Source: Lojkania enalia | Taxonomy: Eukaryota; Ascomycota; Dothideomycetes; Pleosporales | Direction of reading: 5' to 3' | Length of the DNA: 64,000 nt | Assembly (NCBI GenBank): GCA_010094045.1 | Contig: ML986589.1 | Coordinates: 255,974-319,973 of the forward strand | Shown: piece by piece, positions 56,308-64,000 of the stretch | How positions within the stretch are numbered: the first letter of the stretch is position 1 | Layout of the letters: each line of letters begins with the position of its first letter | The notes under the pieces: model-generated | Databases searched by the model: none | What the model was told of the DNA's origin: nothing | The model's input: the letters and a program-made list of their open reading frames with translations, nothing else | Position numbers and translations under genes: made by a program

Positions 56308-57935
56308 ATGACAGCTCATGGAGAAGATCCAAAGGGATGGGTTGAAACCGTCGACAATCTCGCAACAATGGACCCAAGGAAAGATATCGAGGAGGCGGTG
56401 TTCATCGAGAAGACCGACGAAGAGAAGAAGCTCGTGCGGAAGATCGACATGTTCCTCATGCCTACTATTTGGGTTCTTTACTTGTTCTCGTATATGGTAC
56501 GTTTTCCATCCCTTAATATCCAGCAGATTCAGCAACTTACTTCTGTTGTGCAGGATCGCACCAATATTGGAAATGCTAAAGTTGCTGGCATGAAAGACGA
56601 TATTGGTCTCTCGTCTACGCAGTATTTCCTTGCAGTTGTCGTCTTCCAAATTGGCTACGTTATTGCAGAAGTACCATCAAAGTAGATATTCCCACTCGCT
56701 GGGAATCTCAATGATCTAAGGATGTTTTAGCATGATCTTGTCCCGCACACGTCCATCGCTGTACATCCCATTCTTAATGGTTCTCTGGGGCTCTGTAGCT
56801 GCTCTCATGTCTTTAGTGAAGACCCCAGCGCAATTGCTTGGGATGCGCTTTCTGCTGGGTGTCATGGAGGCAGGATTCAGTCCTGCGGTCCTCTTCATTA
56901 TATCTACATGGTATCGCAGAAATGAGCAGTCGAAACGGTTCATGACCTTCCTCAGTGCCGGTATTCTTTCCGGAGCCTTTGGAGGGATAGTAGCAGGCGC
57001 TATCACAGATTCGCTTGACGGCGCCTACGGCATCCGTGGTTGGAGATGGTAAGCTTTCTCATGGTACAATTTGCGGGGCTCCATTGATTCTCTTAAGGCT
57101 CTTCATCGTCGAGGGCGTTGCTACCGTAGGCGTGGCACTCATCACACCATTCTTCCTACTCGATTACCCAGCGACATCGAAACGACTCAAGCCCCGCCAG
57201 CGCGAACTCGCCGTCGCCCGTCTTCAAGCTGATGGCATCACTAGTGCTGGTGAACGTGGAGAGATCGCGGAGGTGTCTCACTGGAAAGCTTTCCTATATG
57301 CTGTCAGCAACTGGCGTCTGTGGCTACTTTGCGCTGGCTACATGACGATTATAGGATGCTACAGTTTGAGCTATTTCAATCCCACACTCGTAAGAGGACT
57401 AGGATATGAAGGAGCTGACGCCCAGTAGGTCTAGAAACTTCTTCAATTATCCGAAATTCTGACACATTGCAGATACATGACCGTACCACTTTATGTCGTC
57501 GCTTTTGCAATCGCTGTGCCTACCTGCATCTTCGCGGATCGCCAACCAAATTACCGCCCGATAATGGCCATGGTAGTTCTGATTTTTGGAACCCTCTTCT
57601 GTGCACTAACTGCCGGCATCTACGCCTATGTGCCTCGATATGTCTTCCTCTGTTTTATTAATTCGGCCATCTGGACCGCAAATCCCCTTGCTCTATCCTT
57701 CGCTTCGGTATCCATGGGTCCTCTACATCCGGAGACTAGGGCAATTAGCTTGGCTATCGTCAACGGCATGGGAAACTTGGCTCAGATATACGGAAGCTAT
57801 TTGTTCCCAGATCGAGATGCGCCGAAGTATCTGGTTGGGTTTGGAACTTATGCAGGGTTACTTTTCTTTGGCGCCATGATATATTTGTCTGCGTTCCTGC
57901 TATTCAAGAAGTTGCCGTTTAAGTCAAGGACTTGA
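56308..57935 (+). CDS. MFS transporter, anion:cation symporter (Dal5/allantoate permease-like) family
   Basis: Exons 56308-56496, 56554-56681, 56731-57048, 57098-57424 and 57473-57935 give 474 aa. Family hallmarks: the pre-TM1 KKLVRKIDMFLMP and YLFSYMDRTNIGNAKVAG signature, AEVPSN in TM2, GMRFLLGVMEAGFSPAVLF in TM4, GWRWLFIVEG, and twelve predicted helices. Members import carboxylate-bearing solutes such as allantoate, nicotinate, pantothenate or biotin with protons. The specific substrate is unknown. It lies downstream of, and in the same direction as, the AhpD-like gene, with a second MFS gene convergent to it. Confidence 0.92.
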
Positions 57936-59579
57936 AGGAATCAAACCAAGAGCTCTATCTAATATGTTATTTCTATTTCATTGCACGATTATTCGAGAGT
58001 AACCCTTGATAAGGGGCAACACAATCATAATACTATCTACGATTGTCTTCTATACATATACATAAGTCCCCGTCCAGCATACCTTCGCCACACAATACTC
58101 ACACTTGCTGTTTTAGTTCACATAATTTAGAGGAAGATGAATAAGATATATGGAACCACTGATATGCTGGAATCCACGACAGTTTAGCCCACGATCCGAT
58201 GTTCAGGTACAGTAAACTATTTGATTGAGAGTGAAGGCATTGAAGCATTATTTGTATGCGCTCATCTTGCTCTTCAATCTTGAGTAGAGAAGACGCCCTA
58301 AAAACCGCTAAGGAAAGCTTAATAAGAATTTAAGACCTCGCATAAGCAGACTATGTCCCAGAATACTTGATTCCTAGACATCTTAGTGCAATAAAACAAA
58401 TTCCTCGAATATTATCGTTGGACGAGAGCATCTGCCAGCAACCAACTTCAGCTTTGGACTAGCTTCAACAGAAATTAAGCTTCCCCCAATCCACGCGCTA
58501 TGATCCTCCTCTAGTCATCTCATACTATACGTTGGTAGTATCCAACGAGCCCGTCACAACGCCGGACAATGCGTGAGCCACGGCTGGAGGCGCTGTCACG
58601 AAATATTGCCACTGATAAAAAGAGTTTGAAGGAATATTTTTCAATCTAATTAATTATGGCGGGGTACTCTGGTTCGTGGATACACCAACTTGGTTACATA
58701 CACGACAACTTTCCTAACCAGGGTTGGCATGTCAACTCTTGATCCACTCACCCTTCGTGCCGGCTTTGCACCTTGGTCCCAAGCTCAACACCAAATACGA
58801 GCTCAATACTAACACGGCGTAATCTTGAAGCGTGGGGCGAATAACGGGTGATTTCTTTAAAATGACATCTCGTCGACGTGATGCTGATCGCTTCACCATT
58901 CGCTGGTGGAGCACTTCGTAGCTTACTGAATGGCGCTAGGCAGGATTAGATATGTTGTACTTCTGATAGAGGTAGGGAGCATCACCTCAACGGGAAGATC
59001 TAGGCATGGGACAATCTGTGGACCCGTTATCACGTCCATGGGGCATCTCGTCGGTTTTTGGCAGCGGTAAACTGGTATCTAGCTCCAAGTGGAAGTGATT
59101 ACTGTATACACAGAAGTCCGAAATCTAAGCGGAGCGCTGGCTCCGGAAGGGCCTCTAGGTTAGCTGCCTTAGGCTGCCATGAAATTTCCACGCTTCTAAC
59201 GGGCAAAACATGCTCGGCCTTTGGGAATTGAACACTCTGGCTTTCGATCCAGACTGGTAAATTGCCGCAAGTACGTAGGAGACATGGGGGCCTCATCAAT
59301 TGGTGTAGGCCTGCTCGGGCTCCCCTGTTAACGCCAACAATAACGTTTGTGTATCTGGAACTACTTACGGGGAGCATATGGTAAGACCTAAGGCTGTTTA
59401 GAAAGAACTACTTCCGTTTGAATCTAAACCATAATTCTCGTTATTGAATACAGGCTACCCGCTACTTCTGAAACCTCTTTATTTATAGTCCTACTTTACA
59501 TACTAGAGGTTATCAGCAGTTCGGTCTATCTTCATTTAAGCCATCTAGTCATTTTCCATGAAAGCAGTATCCCTGCACT
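57936..59579. other. Intergenic, 1.6 kb, convergent
   Basis: It lies between the 3' ends of two MFS genes. No gene or RNA supported; short frames have no motif. Confidence 0.5.
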
Positions 59580-61327
59580 TCAATTGTCTAGACCCCGCGT
59601 ACTCATTGCCCTCAACTTTGCACCATAAAACCAAAGCACCACCGGGCCCATCAGCGCTAACCCCAACGTCAAAAACGCCAACAAGCTATTACCCCACGCA
59701 ACGCCCAACATATCATACATACTTGGCCCAAAAAGTGGAAAACTAAAGCCACACATGGTGCGCAAGAAAGCGCCCACAGCTGCAGCCGAGGCAGCGTATT
59801 TCGCCTCGTATGTATCAACCGTGTAGGCTTGTGAGCATTGAAACGCAATGATCAAGCCCATAGCCAGGACTGTGCAGCCAATGTTTGGAATGATCCAGTG
59901 GAGATAGTAGTGTGCGGCCCAGCCGTAGATGAAAAGGCCTGTAGGGCAGAGGATACCGCCGATGAGCATGGGTGGCACGCGCCATTCCGGGAGGCCTTCG
60001 TCGGTTTTGTATATCACTTTGAAGCGGGCGTAGAGCTATATTCATTAGCCCATTTCCCGAATAGGCACTAAGAAATGGCAGGACTCACTTTGTCCATGAG
60101 CGGATGGCTGATTTGCAATCCAAGCATGAAGCCAATGCATAGGGAGAGGTAGTTCAAGCTTCCGATGCCAGTGTCTTGGTCGTATGCTTCTTCCCACACT
60201 AGAGGAAAGGTTGAGAGGACGAGGTACATGACACCGTATAAATAGGCGCGGTAAATGCTAGGTGCTTGAACGGCGGGGTGGGTGAACATCATTATGAAAG
60301 GGAGCACCAACCTCTTTCTCAGAATTTTGCTGAACCGTTCATTAGAGTCGTATTCCGTTCTCACATTCTTGCCCGTCTGCTTCTGCAACTTCTTAGCTTT
60401 TCTGGCTAAGATTGTCGGAGCGAATGTCTCGCGCAGGAAAAATAGGGCCATGGCTTGAACGAGGACATCGAAGATGGAGGTGGACCAGAAGATCCAGCGC
60501 CACGTTGTATTCATTGATACGTACGCGCCACATATGGGCGCTACACAGGGACCGATGAAGGTGAGCATGCCGTAGATTGCTTGGCCTTTACCACGCTCTT
60601 CTTTGGACCAGGTATCTGCGAGGACACCATTGCATAGCTGCGCGATATGTCAGCATGTTGAGGGTTGAAGCAACTTGAGAACCTACCGCTTGGGGCGCAC
60701 TTCCGCCGATGCCACTTAGGAATCGGAATAGCAGCATTTGATCTTTGGTCTGTGCGAAGCCACAAGCTGTGTTAAAAGCAAGGTATATCAAATTAGCATA
60801 TTGTAGGACTGTCACTCTTCCGAATATCTCAGATAAAGGTGCAAGCACGAATGGACCTTGCGCGTAGCCGAGGAGGAAGATAGACATGACGAGCTGCTGC
60901 ATAAAGCCTTTCCGTATGTCGAACCGATCACCGATCTCCTCAAGGGCAGGGGTGACCATCGTGGACGAGAAGGGCGAAATGAATGTGAACATGGACACGA
61001 GAATGGTGACGATCCATTTCCGCTTCCACGACCAATTAAGTGGGTTTGCAGGATCCTTGGGGCCATCCCAAGAAATCTTGTCAGGTTTGTTAGCTGTGCA
61101 GAGTGTGTCCTGATTATTCTTACCACTATGCCATCATTGCTGTCGTCGCACAAAAGCAGTTGCGAGCCAGAATCATACGATGTTTCTGTTGCCCGAGGGG
61201 GTAGAAATAATTGCGAGCAATTGACTAGCGGTGACCGGGACTCGCTTTCAAACGAGAATCTTGGGAGTTGGAATGAATCCCTCTTGTCATGAGCAGGAAC
61301 GATAGGATGTTTCTTGTGAAGAGGCAT
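59580..61327 (-). CDS. MFS transporter, DHA1-type (drug or polyamine:H+ antiporter)
   Basis: Exons 61124-61327, 60687-61076, 60089-60637 and 59580-60035 give 532 aa. A long Ser-rich cytosolic N-terminus precedes the typical WDGPKDPANPLNWS, then TM1 and a motif A region (GPFVLAPLSEIFGR), RFLSGIGGSAPQALCNGVLADTW, and antiporter motif C-like GMLTFIGPCVAPICGAY, ending with the WRWIFWST stretch and a basic loop. Close families are Flu1/Tpo and mycotoxin or fungicide exporters. The cargo is unknown. Placement beside SDR and AhpD-like genes would suit export of a modified small molecule. Confidence 0.92.
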
Positions 61328-62480
61328 AATAAAGTGAGTGTGATGTAATGAATGTTAGAATAACGAGTACAGGAAACTTATGCGCGGTCCAAACAAAAAC
61401 TACTTCCAGCCATATAGATGCGGGCGTCGTCGAGAGGGGGCAGTGCGTTTACCTCAGATTTGCCCAAGTGAGGCTGTTCATTCATTAGGTAGAATCACAG
61501 AGCTGAGACAAGCCTTTCCATCTCGTGAGTTTTCGTCGCAGCCTCAAGTACACATCATTTCGCATCAAACTAAATCGTGCCTAGAAGCCCGAGACATATC
61601 TGACTAGAGCGGAAATAGAAATATGTCGCGTGCTTGCATGAGAATTCATGTATTTTCTTTTTTTCTGTCATGCAGCAAACCATGTGAGGCTGGAAAGCGG
61701 GCCTCGATCAGGGCAACGTCACCATAAGGCTATGCTCATACGCAACGCTGCGGACTCGTACCCTTGTGAGACGCTTGTTGAACATCATTCTCGCTTATCT
61801 GTTTGGTGAATGCACGTGATTGGCTGATGCCCAACCCCTTTGAAGAATCTTGGAAAAACACTTTAGGTATCGGGGTCACCAATCAAGGACGACAAGATGG
61901 GGCATTGGTTGCTTATTTCTGGGCAGCGGGTTGCACAGAAATCTCGGTGAAATGGCTAAGCCCGAGATTCGTAACCTCTGGCTGTGTTCGGTTTGCAAAG
62001 TGGCTGGCATTTCGTCTATAATGGTATGCTACCGGGATGAAGAGACTATGAAGCCCAGGGTAAGGCCCACGTAGATATGTGTGTCGTTGATTAATTAGCT
62101 GGCTATAGATTAGCGGTTCGACTATGGTTGCTCTATCCCGTGAGTGTTTTCTTTGGGCTCAACCAGAGAACCTTCGAAACGTCAACACGTCGTGGGCCTA
62201 TTTCCTCCTGGGCTGTGCGGAAGCGTGGCAGCATTGTCTCAAGAAAATTTTTCTTGCCCTGCAAAATGTTGCCTGTTATAGGAGCCACAAAGAAACATAA
62301 ATATGGTTGGGATTCTCTCCTCAACAGTATCTATCGATCATTCATCGTCTATAACAGTCGTTTACCACACCTTTGAATCTTACTTTCGCTTATAGCTCAG
62401 CACTCAACTTAAACATTCGCTTTCAGACTCACGGATCACACTCGCTATTCGTCAGTTGATCCAAGTATACAATACTCACC
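61328..62480. other. Divergent intergenic region
   Basis: 1.15 kb between the DHA1 transporter gene (minus) and the glycerate kinase gene (plus); both promoters must lie here. No gene seen. Confidence 0.5.
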
Positions 62481-63895
62481 ATGCTTCCCAATATGGAGTC
62501 CTGCGGATCAAGCATAGATACTTCTGAGAGTCGCCCAGCCATGCCAAAGCTTTCTTCTTTGAAAACCTTCGATGTTCCATCTCATACTGTGGAGGAAATT
62601 ATTGCTTCTGCAGCCTCGGCTATCCCCACTCCCACTTCAGAAATCCTTGGTGGACATCCGCTCAAAGTTCTGATAGCACCATCCGGGTTCAAGGAAAGCC
62701 TTGGACCGGAGCAGGTCGCCGACGCCATCGAGTCTGGTGTTCGCGAAGTTGTCGATGGCAACACTGCAATCCTACGTAAGCTACCCCTGCATGATGGCGG
62801 AGAAGGGTTTTGTCGGGCTCTGGTGGCTGCGCATGGTGGAGACATCATGGACTTGGTCGTGACTGGACCCGTAGGAACGCCGATCCAGTCGCACTTAGGT
62901 TTCATTGGAGAGGGAAGAAAGACGGCGGTCTTGGACATGGCCGCAGCCGCGGGCCTCCGGCTGGTTCCGACGATGTCAAGAGATCCTACTACTACTACCA
63001 CGTACGGCGTGGGAGAGTTAATGAGGAAGGCACTTGATGAAGGATGCTCAAAAATTATTGTAGGCTGCGGAGATTCCGGGACCTCTGATGGTGGAGCGGG
63101 AATGCTTCAGGCTCTGGGGGTGCGGTTATTAGAGGAAGACGGCAATGAGCTACCCAAGGGGGACGGAGGCCAATCATTGTCACGCCTGGCAAAGCTTTGC
63201 TGGGAGAATCTCCATCCTAGGCTTCGGCAGAAGTGCGGTAAGATAACCGCTCCCTTGTTGACAACTTTTCTAACGATGCCACAGACGAGAGAGTCCAAGT
63301 TGAAGCAGTATGTAACATCAAAAACGTTCTCTGCGGACCTAACGGTGTAGCTCGAATCTACGGGCCGCAGAAAGGCGCGACGCCTGAGCAGGTTGAGATT
63401 CTTGCGGCAGGGTTGGATAGGTTGGCTCAAGTGGCTGGGAAAGATTTGAATGAAGATATTTCTGGCATCCCAGGAAGCGGAGCGTCCGGTGGGCTCGGTG
63501 CTGGTCTAATGCTCCTTGGCGCTAAATTGTGCCCTCGCAGCGAAGCCATCAACGAGTTCTTTGAGTTCGATCGAGTTTTCGCCGATAATCAGTGGGACTT
63601 CGTCATCACGGCTGAGGGAAGTCTTGACTCTCAGTCGATTCGAGGAAAGATGACGACTGAGGTTGCTCGGCGAGCACGACAGCACGGGGCGCAGGTAGTA
63701 GCATTGGCAGGCACCATTGGCGAGGGGGCCGATGGGTGTTACGGGGCGGGAATCAAAGCCTTCACGAGCATCCTTAGAGGACCATCGTCCTTGGAAGAAG
63801 CGATTGCTGAGACCGAGAAACTTGTTAAAGATGGCGCCGAGAAAGTGATGCGGATGATCATGGTCGGATTGGCTCTAGGAAGACGGCAGACCTAG
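62481..63895 (+). CDS. Glycerate kinase (GarK/GlxK type)
   Basis: It phosphorylates D-glycerate with ATP, feeding glyoxylate or serine breakdown into glycolysis. Exons 62481-63237 and 63285-63895, intron 63238-63284, give 455 aa. The bacterial-type GarK fold starts near residue 60: VLIAPSGFKESLGPEQVADAIESG, LPLHDGGEGF, GPVGTPI, DMAAAAGLRLVP, TYGVGELMRKALDEG, GCGDSGTSDGGAGMLQALG; then after the intron NVLCGPNGVARIYGPQKGA, SGASGGLGAG, TAEGSLDSQS and GK. The extra N-terminal about 60 residues are Ser/Pro-rich and probably disordered. This family normally makes 2-phosphoglycerate, unlike the plant and yeast-type 3-kinases; that point is from family knowledge. Confidence 0.93.
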
Positions 63896-64000
63896 TCCAA
63901 GAACGCGGCACAGGCCGCACAGCCTCGAACAAGACGAGTAGCGCCTTGGAATAAACCTTGCATGTGGCATGATACCAATACTATTGTTCTAGTCGCATGA

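Noticed and set aside
53003..61327. Secondary metabolite biosynthetic cluster
   Set aside because: No polyketide synthase, nonribosomal peptide synthetase, terpene cyclase, P450 or cluster regulator is present; only tailoring-like and transport genes.
1..64000. CRISPR arrays, prophage or bacterial-type operons
   Set aside because: No regularly spaced short repeats and all genes are intron-bearing fungal genes on mixed strands.

Overview
This window is nuclear DNA of a filamentous ascomycete (Pezizomycotina). The evidence is short spliceosomal introns of about 45-215 bp with GT..AG ends (one GC..AG), genes typical of fungi (HET, NACHT, GH72, beta-carbonic anhydrase, fungal Cdt1, ACS and DHA1 transporters), and a large AT-rich transposon block with the signature expected of repeat-induced point mutation (RIP). 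No tRNA, rRNA, CRISPR array or bacterial-type operon was found. All gene models are hand-built from reading frames and splice sites, and every exon join was checked for phase.

Layout. 1-2.5 kb: no intact gene. 2.5-11.5 kb: a nested transposon, in which a Ty3/gypsy chromovirus (3280-10436, minus strand, 260-bp LTRs, 5-bp duplication) sits inside a Fot1/pogo-type DNA transposon (2513-11523, about 57-bp terminal inverted repeats, TA duplication). That transposon in turn interrupts a coding-like frame. 12.6-13.6 kb: a decayed short-chain dehydrogenase. 14.5-20.2 kb: ordinary core genes (beta-carbonic anhydrase, DysF-domain protein, a small membrane-anchored protein, Cdt1). 20.9-31.5 kb: accessory genes: an alpha/beta-hydrolase-NACHT NLR-like protein, a GH72-like transmembrane protein that has lost its catalytic glutamates, a pseudogene and a HET-domain protein. 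32-37.3 kb: cytosolic phenylalanyl-tRNA synthetase alpha subunit, a small membrane protein, and trans-3-hydroxy-L-proline dehydratase. 37.3-41.9 kb: gene-poor. 41.9-44 kb: an SLC6-type symporter. 45.6-51.2 kb: a divergent pair, a DUF7708-type STAND-like protein and a DUF7025/AAA ATPase. 53-62 kb: a 15-PGDH-like dehydrogenase, an AhpD-like protein and two MFS transporters, looking like a small catabolic or detoxification group. 62.5-63.9 kb: glycerate kinase.

Functionally the window mixes housekeeping genes with four genes of classes associated with fungal self/non-self recognition or signalling (NACHT, HET, DUF7708, AAA) spread over 30 kb. The most unusual single gene is the GH72-like protein at 25.7-27.6 kb. 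It keeps the fold-defining cysteines but carries Asp and Gly where the two catalytic Glu should be, and has a transmembrane helix and cytoplasmic tail instead of a GPI signal, which suggests a wall-binding sensor rather than an enzyme.
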